Shown piece after piece: positions 1 to 5,734 of a stretch of 8,756 nucleotides of DNA; position 1 is the first letter of the stretch, and each line of letters starts with the position of its first letter. This DNA is from ANME-2 cluster archaeon (lineage in GTDB: Archaea; Halobacteriota; Methanosarcinia; Methanosarcinales; Methanogasteraceae). The stretch lies in assembly GCA_003601535.1 (NCBI GenBank), contig PIXW01000052.1, positions 1-8,756 of the forward strand. Direction: 5' to 3'. Made by a program: the position numbers and the translations under genes. The notes under the pieces are model-generated. The model did not search any database, was not told the origin of the DNA, and saw only the letters and a program-made list of their open reading frames with translations.

Positions 1-224
1 CAATAAAATTGATCGGGGAGGTTCGGGATGGCATACTCAAGGTTGCACCAAAGATGGTGCCGAAGAACCATCCACTCAGCATCGGCGGAACCTTCAACCT
101 CGCATCCATCCAGACCGAACTTGCAGGGAGGATCACAATCGGCGGAATCGGTGCAGGATCGGTCGAAACCGCGAGCGCGATACTCAGCGATGTGCTGTGG
201 ATACAGCGGGCTCTGAGGGGTTGA
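1..224 (+). CDS. hom: Homoserine dehydrogenase, C-terminal end (partial)
   Basis: Homoserine dehydrogenase reduces aspartate semialdehyde to homoserine with NAD(P)H, the branch point to threonine and methionine, in the cytoplasm. The frame is already open at the left edge and ends at TGA 222-224, so only the last 73 or so residues are present. What is visible matches the end of the family: a strand ending in LIGEV, then VAPKMV, the HPLS...GGTFN segment, a LAGRITIGG strand and the family's closing GIGAGSVETASAILSD signature. The NAD-binding domain and catalytic lysine lie outside the window. A TTG at base 9 is internal and not a start. No gene follows closely on the same strand, so hom is probably the last gene of its transcript. 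The identification rests on family motifs remembered rather than searched. Aspartokinase-fused forms cannot be excluded from this fragment. Confidence 0.85.
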   Translation, partial: IKLIGEVRDGILKVAPKMVPKNHPLSIGGTFNLASIQTELAGRITIGGIGAGSVETASAILSDVLWIQRALRG

Positions 225-385
225 CTGTGCCGTGTTACTTCGCGGATACGCTTTCGTATATAGAAGCGAGTTTTGCAACAATCCGGTAGAGTTTTTCAGC
301 CCCGTCCAGCCCCTCTGCGACGCGTCATGGAGGTAGACGAGGAGGCGCGAGTAACCGCATCTTCTTAGCTTACCCCCCACATCCG
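225..385. other. Intergenic stretch without a recognisable gene
   Basis: Between hom and the secreted-protein gene I see no supported gene. The stretch holds the weak hairpins described separately, an 8-bp palindrome GACGCGTC near 317-324, and a 13-codon ATG frame at about 327-368 that is too short to support. Part of the minus strand reads openly for about 40 codons but has no start and no family resemblance that I can name. Confidence 0.4.
246..274 (+). terminator. Weak hairpin plus T-run after hom
   Basis: Two alternative small hairpins overlap here, ATACG-CTTT-CGTAT (246-259) and CGCTT-N10-AAGCG (249-268). The second is followed by a TTTT run at 271-274, and a further TTTTT lies at 292-296. 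They sit 20-50 nt after the hom stop, where a 3' end is expected. The stems are only 5 bp, so this is a tentative call. Confidence 0.25.
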
Positions 386-400
386 ATATATTTATATAAA
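386..400 (+). promoter_or_regulatory. TATA-box promoter of the secreted dockerin-like gene
   Basis: The stretch ATATATTTATATAAA contains a near-ideal archaeal TATA box, TTTATATA, at 391-398. A transcript start 22-27 nt downstream would fall near 415-425, only 5-15 nt before the ATG at 429. The mRNA would have a very short leader or none, which fits the absence of a strong Shine-Dalgarno sequence there (only GCAAGG at 414-419). Confidence 0.65.
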
Positions 401-428
401 GTCAAATGCGTAAGCAAGGCTGATAGCA

Positions 429-1019
429 ATGAATGGTTACAGAATTCTAACGATGACGGTTCTTTTTATGCTGATGTTTTCGATGACTGCTTCGGCAGAC
501 CGCATCAACACTACGATAGATGTAAATGAAGGCATCGTGTTGAACGGTGATATCCACATCGAGGTGCTTGATGTTGGTACAAACGGGGGTTCGTATGCAA
601 AACTCAAGTTTTACAGCTATAAAGATGCAGGTGGCAAGACGGAAACGATGTATAAGGGAGATGTTCCGACCAAGTATACAAGCGGTACGCTCATGATGGT
701 AGAGGTTACGCTTGATTCCATCTCTTATGATACCGCCTTTCTGATGATAGAGAGTACGACATCGCTCAAGATCACTGATCGGTACGGCTGTGGTGGCGGT
801 GGAGGCAGTGGCGGCACCTACCCACCTGGCAACATCACCGACACCGACGGCGACGGCGTTCCTGATGTCTGGGATGCGGATAACAGCACCCCGGCTGGCT
901 ACTGGGTGAACTCAGATGGCATCGGACGGATGTGGGGCGACATGAACGGAGACGGCAAACTCACATCGGTGGACGCGCTGATGATCCTGCAGGCTGCGGT
1001 CGGAAAGATCGAGTTGTGA
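429..1019 (+). CDS. Secreted protein with C-terminal dockerin-type calcium loop
   Basis: This 196-aa protein has a typical export signal: a short polar start, hydrophobic residues 8-20 and a probable cleavage after ASA at about residue 23. Residues 24-118 look like one beta-rich domain of unknown family with alternating hydrophobic strands and no recognised catalytic motif. A glycine-rich linker (C121 to G129) leads to two calcium-loop motifs. D138-D149 has acidic residues at positions 1, 3, 5, 9 and 12, like thrombospondin-3 or EF-hand loops. D171-D182 (DMNGDGKLTSVD) is a dockerin type I loop followed by the usual short helix to residue 192. Dockerins bind cohesin modules, so the protein may be held in a cell-surface complex, but a standard type I dockerin has two such 22-residue repeats and only one good copy is seen. 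Possible N-glycosylation sites are N27, N135 and N152. It has its own TATA box and a terminator, so it is probably monocistronic. The substrate or partner is unknown. Confidence 0.8.
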   Translation: MNGYRILTMTVLFMLMFSMTASADRINTTIDVNEGIVLNGDIHIEVLDVGTNGGSYAKLKFYSYKDAGGKTETMYKGDVPTKYTSGTLMMVEVTLDSISYDTAFLMIESTTSLKITDRYGCGGGGGSGGTYPPGNITDTDGDGVPDVWDADNSTPAGYWVNSDGIGRMWGDMNGDGKLTSVDALMILQAAVGKIEL

Positions 1020-1041
1020 CACGAATGCGATGCGATACTGG

Positions 1042-1067
1042 CGGTGACGCTGCACCGTCGGTTTTTT
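1042..1067 (+). terminator. Hairpin-T-run terminator of the secreted-protein gene
   Basis: CGGTG (1042-1046) pairs perfectly with CACCG (1053-1057) across a 6-nt loop, and a run of six T lies at 1062-1067. It starts 23 nt after the stop codon of the plus-strand gene. T-runs alone often end archaeal transcripts, so the T-run is probably the active part. Confidence 0.55.
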
Positions 1068-1139
1068 ATTTCACACCTCAACTTCCGGCTGTCCTGTATA
1101 ACTAGAAGATCGACACAAACGAGTTTTACAGAGGCTGTC

Positions 1140-1153
1140 ACGCCTTATGGCGT
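1140..1153 (-). terminator. Small perfect hairpin at the end of the minus-strand operon
   Basis: ACGCC (1140-1144) and GGCGT (1149-1153) form a perfect 5-bp stem with a 4-nt loop. On the minus strand it encloses the stop codon of the small ORF that follows cobD. No T-run follows directly, so it may protect the 3' end or be chance rather than a classical terminator. Confidence 0.2.
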
Positions 1154-1345
1154 TACTGGAGACTCTGCACCAGTGAACTGTGCGCGTCCTGATAGAATCG
1201 TAGCAGTGTGGCATTCGATGCAAAATTCAGGCGGCTGCTTGTGAAACGAGCACCTGCCTGATACTGTATTTGTGAGAAGCAGCATCGGGCAGGCAGCAAC
1301 CAGAACCGTGCCAGCAACCACATGGTGAAACAGTTCCCATAACAT
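1145..1345 (-). CDS. Candidate small membrane-anchored protein with CxxCH motif
   Basis: This 66-codon frame begins with ATG 5 nt after the cobD stop on the same strand and ends at TAA 1145-1147. I do not recognise it. Residues 8-28 form one hydrophobic segment that could be a signal anchor, and it contains VAAC (C19), which resembles a lipobox. After it come C32 and the sequence CIECH at 42-46, the CxxCH pattern that binds haem c covalently. A hydrophobic N-terminus followed by CxxCH is the correct topology for a haem outside the membrane. No good Shine-Dalgarno sequence is present (GGTAGGCAG overlaps the cobD stop). The length is within what chance can give, and no distal methionine ligand is obvious. 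It could be a real mini-cytochrome, a zinc-binding peptide or spurious. The position directly after cobD favours co-transcription, but function cannot be assigned. Confidence 0.35.
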   Translation of the reverse strand: MLWELFHHVVAGTVLVAACPMLLLTNTVSGRCSFHKQPPEFCIECHTATILSGRAQFTGAESPVTP

Positions 1346-1350
1346 TCTGC

Positions 1351-2454
1351 CTACCCGACCACCGCATCAAACGCTTGCACCAACCTCTGGTTCTCCGCCC
1401 TCGTTCGAACCGCCACCCTGATGTACCGCTCATCCAGATTCCGGAACGTTGCGCAATCCCTGACCAGAATTCCATGATCGATCATCTTCTGTGTCATCGT
1501 ATGTGAATCCATATTGGAATTAGAGATATCGATAAGAATAAAATTAACATTGCTTTTATAAGGGATAAACCCACGATCGACCAATTCTTTCATGAGATAT
1601 CTCCGTTCCTTCGCAATAAGAGCAATCGATCGCTCGAGATAATCACTTTTCATGCACGCTTCCATCAGATGCGTTCCGATCATCTCGGCAGGTGCCCCGA
1701 TGTTCCAGACCAGCCGTGCACGGTTGAGCAGTTCAGCAAGTTCACTGGATGCGATACCAAAGCCAAGTCTGAGTCCTGGCACTGCAAATACCTTTGTGAG
1801 CGATCTGAGCACAACTACAAATTCAGAATCAAATACAGAGTGTACAATGGACTCAACTGGATCAGATAGCTCTATAAATGCCTCATCCACAAAGAGAAAC
1901 GTTTCATGGGAAGAACAGCGTTCTGCAAGACGTTTCACATCACTCTGTGTGATCAGACCTCCTGTCGGGTTGTTTGGATTGCATAGAAATACGACACTCG
2001 CATCCGAGATCTGATCGGATGGCAGTTCAAGGATCCTTGAATAATCACAGTACTGCACCTCTGCTCCGAATAACCTGCACTGGAATGCGTATTCATCGAA
2101 TGCTGGTGCAGCGATGATCGCCAGATCGCCGCGTTCGATCACCGCCTCTGCAAACAGCCTGATGAACTCTGATGAGCCATTCGCAGGTATAACATTCGCT
2201 GCAGTAATCCGATTCTCGCCTTTTGAATATCGCTCAACAAAATCAGCAAATACGGTTCTCAATCTAAGATAATTATTATCAGGATAATGTGTGATCTCTT
2301 TTACTACTGCCGGAATATCAGGGACGCCCATTGGATTTAGATTGGCGCTGAAATCAAGCATAGATCGATCCGCATACTCTGCTATCCTGCCGCCATGCAT
2401 GCATGGAGTGCAGTTTTGCACCTCTTGTCGCACAAATCGTGCAATATGAGTCAT
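1351..2454 (-). CDS. cobD: Threonine-phosphate decarboxylase, cobamide synthesis
   Basis: CobD is a PLP enzyme of the fold-type I aminotransferase family. It decarboxylates L-threonine O-3-phosphate to (R)-1-aminopropan-2-ol O-2-phosphate, which links the corrin ring to the nucleotide loop in cobamide synthesis. The 367-aa product shows the CobD-type opening with HGG (20-22) and DFSANLNPMG (34-43). These are followed by GSSE (93-96) for the PLP phosphate, NPNNPTG (159-165), D190 in FVDEAF, the Schiff-base lysine K221 in SLTKVFAVPG, and R350 for the substrate carboxylate. It is close to histidinol-phosphate aminotransferase (HisC), but the HGG and FSANLNP motifs favour CobD. It has single-domain length, with no extra kinase-like C-terminal region as reported for some methanogens. 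A CxxC pair (C15, C18) precedes HGG. The ATG lies 3 nt after the stop of the BFN gene, so the two are almost certainly co-transcribed. Confidence 0.85.
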   Translation of the reverse strand: MTHIARFVRQEVQNCTPCMHGGRIAEYADRSMLDFSANLNPMGVPDIPAVVKEITHYPDNNYLRLRTVFADFVERYSKGENRITAANVIPANGSSEFIRLFAEAVIERGDLAIIAAPAFDEYAFQCRLFGAEVQYCDYSRILELPSDQISDASVVFLCNPNNPTGGLITQSDVKRLAERCSSHETFLFVDEAFIELSDPVESIVHSVFDSEFVVVLRSLTKVFAVPGLRLGFGIASSELAELLNRARLVWNIGAPAEMIGTHLMEACMKSDYLERSIALIAKERRYLMKELVDRGFIPYKSNVNFILIDISNSNMDSHTMTQKMIDHGILVRDCATFRNLDERYIRVAVRTRAENQRLVQAFDAVVG

Positions 2455-2457
2455 AAA

Positions 2458-2904
2458 TTATGAGATATACTCGCCAATGCTGCTGATACCTTCGAGTTCA
2501 CTGGATTCGATTGCAACCTCATCAAAAAGACTCTTGCGTACCAGGATCGGTGAATCCGTCCGCACTGCAATCGCTATGCAATCACTTGGTCTGGCATCGA
2601 TCTCCTTCTGTGCATCCTGCACACCCATGACCAGCCGTGCATAGAATGTGCCCTCGTCCAGATCATCGATCAGTATCTGTGTCACGGTTCCACCCAGTTC
2701 ACTGAGGAGCGAAACCATGAGATCATGGGTCATGGGCCGCGGCGACACCTCTTTACGCAGTGCGAGGTATATCGACATCGCCTCTGCATGACCAACAAAG
2801 ATTGGCATGATGCGACCGTCGTCAGCGAGCAGCACCACTGGTGCCATCTGCTTCTGACCATCGATCATGTATACGCCCTTAACCGTGGTGGTGATGGTAT
2901 CCAT
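2458..2904 (-). CDS. BFN-domain (DUF151) bifunctional nuclease family protein
   Basis: The 148-aa product matches the compact BFN/DUF151 family, to which the Thermotoga protein TM0160 belongs and whose plant members were reported to have DNase and RNase activity. The physiological role in archaea is unknown. Family marks include the opening VKGVYMID (8-15), VVLLADDGRIMPIFVG (23-38), HAEA then SIYLAL (39-49), RPMTHDL (56-62), FYARL (87-91) and the hallmark IDARPSDCIAIAVR (102-115). An in-frame stop lies about 50 nt upstream and ATG 2904 is the first ATG after it. GGTTGAG just ahead gives a weak ribosome binding site. The gene is 3 nt from cobD downstream and 88 nt from rpl15e upstream. Whether it has its own promoter or reads through from rpl15e is unclear. 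No nuclease activity should be assumed from the sequence alone. Confidence 0.88.
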   Translation of the reverse strand: MDTITTTVKGVYMIDGQKQMAPVVLLADDGRIMPIFVGHAEAMSIYLALRKEVSPRPMTHDLMVSLLSELGGTVTQILIDDLDEGTFYARLVMGVQDAQKEIDARPSDCIAIAVRTDSPILVRKSLFDEVAIESSELEGISSIGEYIS

Positions 2905-2962
2905 TATCTCAACCAGATCTTCTATTGTAATCTCGATGTTGCACCCGGTTAATCAATATGAT

Positions 2963-2984
2963 GCAATCCTATAATAAGGATTGC
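2963..2984 (-). promoter_or_regulatory. 8-bp perfect inverted repeat between rpl15e and the BFN gene
   Basis: GCAATCCT (2963-2970) and AGGATTGC (2977-2984) are perfect inverted repeats around a 6-nt A/T loop, starting about 9 nt after the rpl15e stop. No T-run follows on the minus strand, so it is not a plain terminator. Its AT-rich centre (CTTATTATAG on the minus strand) lies 65-75 nt before the BFN start and could be a weak TATA box, making the repeat a possible operator. RNA processing or 3'-end protection of the rpl15e transcript are alternatives. Confidence 0.4.
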
Positions 2985-2992
2985 TTGTTTCG

Positions 2993-3568
2993 CTATCCTC
3001 GATGTGCACCAGTGCTCGGTCTCGTCTTTTCTGTGCCCATACCGCGCTTGCGCAAGCCCCTCGACTTTCGTCCGGCACTGGTCAAGCCACGCTCTGTCCT
3101 GCCCTGCACATCACAGATCCAGTTGAGATGCGGATCGCTTATGATCGCAGGATGATGTGGATCGATCAGTATAATTTCATACCATTTGTGTTTTCCATCC
3201 TCCCCAACCCAGTATGAGTTCAAAACTTCCATATTCGGGTATTTTCTGCTTGTGCGTCCCTCTGCTATCAACTGCAAACTCTTTTCAGGCGTTATCTTGC
3301 GCATTCCCATACGTTTTGTCCTTCGTCCACGTATGTATCTTGATTTGCGCCTGCCGCCGCGCCGTATCCTCGCACGTACCATGATGATTCCCTGTTTTGC
3401 CCTGTAACCAAGTGATCGTGCGCGATCGATGCGCGTCGGTCTTCTGATCCGAACCACGCTCGGATCCCTGCGCCATTTCTGCAGACGCTGCCATCTGAGA
3501 TCGTGTACGTATGTCTGGTCAGGATTCTTCCATGCGTCTCTGATATATGTGTAAAACGATTTTGCCAT
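2993..3568 (-). CDS. rpl15e: Large-subunit ribosomal protein L15e
   Basis: L15e (eL15) is a structural protein of the archaeal and eukaryotic 50S/60S subunit that binds 23S rRNA and has no bacterial counterpart. The 191-aa product is full length for the family and very basic. It opens with the conserved [14 protein letters not shown] and has [19 protein letters not shown] (42-60), the arginine-rich [14 protein letters not shown] (64-77) and the late [15 protein letters not shown] (162-176) typical of the family. A GTG 12 nt upstream (3580) is in frame, but the ATG at 3568 is the right start. The sequence GGTGA, complementary to the end of 16S rRNA, lies 8 nt before it and overlaps that GTG. 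Its own TATA box lies upstream. The BFN and cobD genes follow on the same strand. Confidence 0.97.
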   Translation of the reverse strand: MAKSFYTYIRDAWKNPDQTYVHDLRWQRLQKWRRDPSVVRIRRPTRIDRARSLGYRAKQGIIMVRARIRRGGRRKSRYIRGRRTKRMGMRKITPEKSLQLIAEGRTSRKYPNMEVLNSYWVGEDGKHKWYEIILIDPHHPAIISDPHLNWICDVQGRTERGLTSAGRKSRGLRKRGMGTEKTRPSTGAHRG

Positions 3569-3576
3569 GTTATTCT

Positions 3577-3581
3577 TCACC
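3577..3581 (-). promoter_or_regulatory. Ribosome binding site deciding the rpl15e start
   Basis: On the minus strand AAAGGTGA precedes AGAATAAC and the ATG. GGTGA is a strong match to the archaeal anti-Shine-Dalgarno sequence with an 8-nt spacer. This supports ATG 3568 over the in-frame GTG at 3580, which forms part of the site. Confidence 0.75.
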
Positions 3582-3650
3582 TTTTCTGGTTCAACTGTTG
3601 TTTCACAGTCACATTCCAGTGGTCGAAGGTTGACTTTGGGTCTGGTTGTT

Positions 3651-3660
3651 ATTAAATTTA
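3651..3660 (-). promoter_or_regulatory. Probable TATA box of rpl15e
   Basis: The minus strand reads TAAATTTAAT here, the most AT-rich point upstream of rpl15e. A start about 25 nt downstream would give a leader of roughly 60 nt carrying the GGTGA site. Confidence 0.5.
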
Positions 3661-3798
3661 TGTCAAGGCAGAGGCTGTCAACTTATTGGGTGTTATCTCG
3701 GGGGCTAAACACCTACCACAGAGCTGTTGCGAGTATGAATCTATCCCGGCACGCCTGTAGCCTGTATAATCTCGTGGTTGCACAGAACAACCACACAT
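3658..3798 (-). CDS. Doubtful small Cys-rich ORF upstream of rpl15e
   Basis: A 46-codon frame starts with ATG 3798, shortly after the CLC stop, and ends at TAA overlapping the rpl15e TATA box. The product begins MCGCSVQP and has CGRC at residues 27-30, so its four cysteines (2, 4, 27, 30) make a CxC-x22-CxxC set that could bind one zinc. I recognise no family. A GAGG lies about 15 nt before the ATG, too far for a good ribosome binding site. Against it: short frames are common by chance, the opposite strand is also open here, and the region contains hairpins that might instead belong to an RNA. Confidence 0.25.
   Translation of the reverse strand: MCGCSVQPRDYTGYRRAGIDSYSQQLCGRCLAPEITPNKLTASALT
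3689..3794. other. Hairpin-rich stretch between CLC and rpl15e
   Basis: Two inverted repeats lie here: GGTGTT (3689-3694) with AACACC (3708-3713), and a perfect 7-bp GTGGTTG (3774-3780) with CAACCAC (3788-3794) around a 7-nt loop. Neither has a T-run behind it on the minus strand, so they are not clear CLC terminators. They may mark a small structured RNA or simply lie within the small ORF described for this stretch. Confidence 0.25.
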
Positions 3799-3820
3799 TA
3801 ATCGAGTAAGTGCCTCTTTT

Positions 3821-5632
3821 TCATCTCAACTGCGCATGCATCCGTATGATGTCGGATTTCGTCAGTATGCCCAGTATCTTTGATGGATCGTCCCGGTCAA
3901 CCACCGGAAGCCTTCCGATGTTATTCAGTATCAGTTTGCGAAGCGCAGCCTCAAGCGATTCATCAGGATACGTTACGATCAGCGATGTAGTCATGATCTG
4001 ATTCACGGACGTCTCTTCGCGATCCTCTGGCGGAATGCGTTCGGCATCCTTGAATGTCACGATGCCGACGAGACGGTCATCCTCGATCACAGGATATCCG
4101 ATATGCCCGTATTTGTATATTAGATTCATTACGGTCTGAACACTGTTTGGTGGATGTACCGGCATAACATCGACAGACATCGCGTCGCGCACATAAGCGT
4201 TCTCAAGAATGTCGATTGTCAGCTCCTCACGGTGTGCTGGCGAATCCACCCTTGCTGGAACCTGTTTTTCATAGATCGTCCAGTCACTGGTGACCAGATA
4301 TGCAAGGGTCGATGCAAACATCAGTGGCGGCAGTAGATTGTAGTTTCCTGTGAGTTCCGAGACCATAACGATCGCCGCGATCGGAACGTGTGCAACCCCT
4401 GACAGGAGTGCTGCCATGCCGACAAGGACAAACGATGTCGATTGCAGATCACCGATGATCCCAGGGAAGAGATCATGTGCCAGTATACCGAATGCACCGC
4501 CAAGCGTAGCACCGATCGCAAGCGATGGTGCGAAGACGCCGCCGCTGCCTCCGGAACCAAGAGTTAAGGATGTAGCAAGGATCTTGGCGATGGCAAGCAG
4601 TATCAGAACATTCAGCGCGAGGTTTCCATTAATTGCAGCTTGTATCGAGCCATAACCACCTCCGAAGAGCTCATACCCGAATCCACAGGTATACTGCATC
4701 GACAAAACGAGCAATCCAAGCAGAAGACCTCCGATCATCGGCTTGATATAGTTCCTTATCTCAAATTTTTTGAAGAGATCGCGCATCCCATGAAATATCC
4801 TGATGTGTATGATACCGGCGAGACCACAGAGTAGACCGAGCACGGCATCGAATATGAGGTCTACGGGATGCGTGAATGTGTACTCAGGTGTTGTGAAGAG
4901 CGAGCCCCATCCGAAGACCGAACAGAAGACCGAATACGCAATGATGGATGAGATAAATGCAGGAACAAGCGACTCAAACTCCGAATCCTTCTTGTATAAC
5001 ACGCTGATTGCGAATAGTGCTCCTCCGAATGGCGAACGAAAGATGCTGCCGAGTCCGCCTGCCGCGCCGCATAAGAGCATCATCCTCCGTCCGTTATCGT
5101 CGAGTTTCAGTCTGTTTGCAAGGTATGATCCGAAACCGGCGCCGATCTGTGTGATCGGACCTTCTCTGCCAGCGCTTCCGCCGGTGCCGATGGTCAATGC
5201 GGAGGCGATTGTTTTGACGATCGGAATTCTGCTTCTGATCGCCCCATTCCGCTGGTGGTACGAATCGATCACCGCGTCAGTCCCCTCGCCCACCGCCTCT
5301 GGCGCACATAGATACGTGATGAGACCGGCAGCAAGTCCACCTACGGCAGGTATCGCCACAAGAATCCATGTATGAGGGTCTGCAAGCGAACCCGGCGGTG
5401 TGACAGATGGCACAGCTAAAAGCGGAGATTCACAGCCAGTGGGAGTGCTATAGTAATGCCCGATACCTCCAAGCAGGTAGTGTGATACAATGAATAACAG
5501 CGCGTAGAAGATGACAGCGCTCGCACCTGCAGCCAGTCCGATTAAGATACTGTATGGAACCCAGTGTTCCATATATTCCAGATTGAGTTTATGCAGATGG
5601 TCTCTCGTGAGTGTCAATGGGACAATCCTCAA
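3821..5632 (-). CDS. CLC-family chloride channel/transporter with two CBS domains
   Basis: This 603-aa membrane protein moves Cl- or similar anions across the cytoplasmic membrane. The CLC core fills residues 25-460 with many hydrophobic segments. It shows the anion-site motifs GEGTDA (115-120, in place of the classical GSGIP), GREGP (155-159, with gating E157), GGVFAP (364-369) and the closing IYEKQVPAR containing pore Y454. Two CBS domains follow at about 478-535 and 543-600 and usually bind adenine nucleotides to regulate transport. In helix H the sequence is LFAISVLYKKD. The internal proton-transfer Glu of E. coli ClcA aligns with Val211, and the preceding Glu usual in this clade is Ser210. 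This suggests a passive channel rather than an H+ exchanger, but that is an inference. The start is TTG 5632 or the in-frame TTG 5617, the latter preceded by GAGG at 9 nt. It is transcribed divergently from ppdK. Confidence 0.92.
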   Translation of the reverse strand: MRIVPLTLTRDHLHKLNLEYMEHWVPYSILIGLAAGASAVIFYALLFIVSHYLLGGIGHYYSTPTGCESPLLAVPSVTPPGSLADPHTWILVAIPAVGGLAAGLITYLCAPEAVGEGTDAVIDSYHQRNGAIRSRIPIVKTIASALTIGTGGSAGREGPITQIGAGFGSYLANRLKLDDNGRRMMLLCGAAGGLGSIFRSPFGGALFAISVLYKKDSEFESLVPAFISSIIAYSVFCSVFGWGSLFTTPEYTFTHPVDLIFDAVLGLLCGLAGIIHIRIFHGMRDLFKKFEIRNYIKPMIGGLLLGLLVLSMQYTCGFGYELFGGGYGSIQAAINGNLALNVLILLAIAKILATSLTLGSGGSGGVFAPSLAIGATLGGAFGILAHDLFPGIIGDLQSTSFVLVGMAALLSGVAHVPIAAIVMVSELTGNYNLLPPLMFASTLAYLVTSDWTIYEKQVPARVDSPAHREELTIDILENAYVRDAMSVDVMPVHPPNSVQTVMNLIYKYGHIGYPVIEDDRLVGIVTFKDAERIPPEDREETSVNQIMTTSLIVTYPDESLEAALRKLILNNIGRLPVVDRDDPSKILGILTKSDIIRMHAQLR

Positions 5633-5651
5633 TCAAATTATTGTAGTGCAA

Positions 5652-5661
5652 GGTATTTAAG
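5652..5661 (-). promoter_or_regulatory. TATA box of the CLC gene
   Basis: The minus strand reads CTTAAATACC, a good archaeal TATA box. A start 22-27 nt downstream falls near 5630, on or just after the first possible TTG start. The transcript would therefore be leaderless from TTG 5632, or have a roughly 15-nt leader with GAGG if translation starts at TTG 5617. Confidence 0.55.
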
Positions 5662-5721
5662 ACATCGGAACGCCTGAGATGGCTGAACATTGCGAACACA
5701 AAAATAGGATAAACGAGAGGA

Positions 5722-5734
5722 GAAAACTTTTAAT
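5722..5734 (+). promoter_or_regulatory. BRE/TATA promoter of ppdK
   Basis: A purine-rich stretch GAAAA (5722-5726), resembling a B-recognition element, directly precedes CTTTTAAT (5727-5734), a TATA-like box. A transcript start about 25 nt on would be near 5755, giving a roughly 28-nt leader with a good ribosome binding site. Confidence 0.5.

Noticed and set aside
327..368. 13-codon ATG frame between hom and the secreted-protein gene
   Set aside because: It is too short to support, and its GGAGG stretches lie within the frame rather than ahead of a start.
899..1141. 80-codon minus-strand frame over the dockerin region
   Set aside because: It is antisense to the secreted-protein gene, whose signal peptide and calcium loops are clear.
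1044..1244. 66-codon GTG-start frame on the plus strand
   Set aside because: It begins inside the terminator hairpin of the upstream gene, has no ribosome binding site, and opposes the more plausible minus-strand small ORF.
1254..1292. 9-bp imperfect inverted repeat CTGCCTGAT / ATCGGGCAG
   Set aside because: It has a 21-nt loop, one G-T pair and no T-run, and lies within the candidate small ORF. Chance explains it adequately.
3569..3580. Upstream GTG start for rpl15e adding four residues
   Set aside because: The GTG is part of the GGTGA ribosome binding site, and the family begins at MAKSF, so ATG 3568 is the start.
3713..3725. Minus-strand AGCTCTGTGGTAG resembling a tRNA D-arm
   Set aside because: The matching D-stem half, a T-arm with TTCRANNC and a 7-bp acceptor stem are all missing at the correct distances.
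3567..3809. 80-codon plus-strand frame across the rpl15e upstream region
   Set aside because: It starts with a non-ATG codon over the rpl15e start region, with no promoter or ribosome binding site on that strand and no recognisable family.
4803..5375. 190-codon open frame on the plus strand opposite the CLC gene
   Set aside because: It lies wholly antisense to the well-supported CLC frame, is low-complexity Ser/Pro/Ala-rich in a way expected from the mirror of membrane codons, and has no family resemblance.
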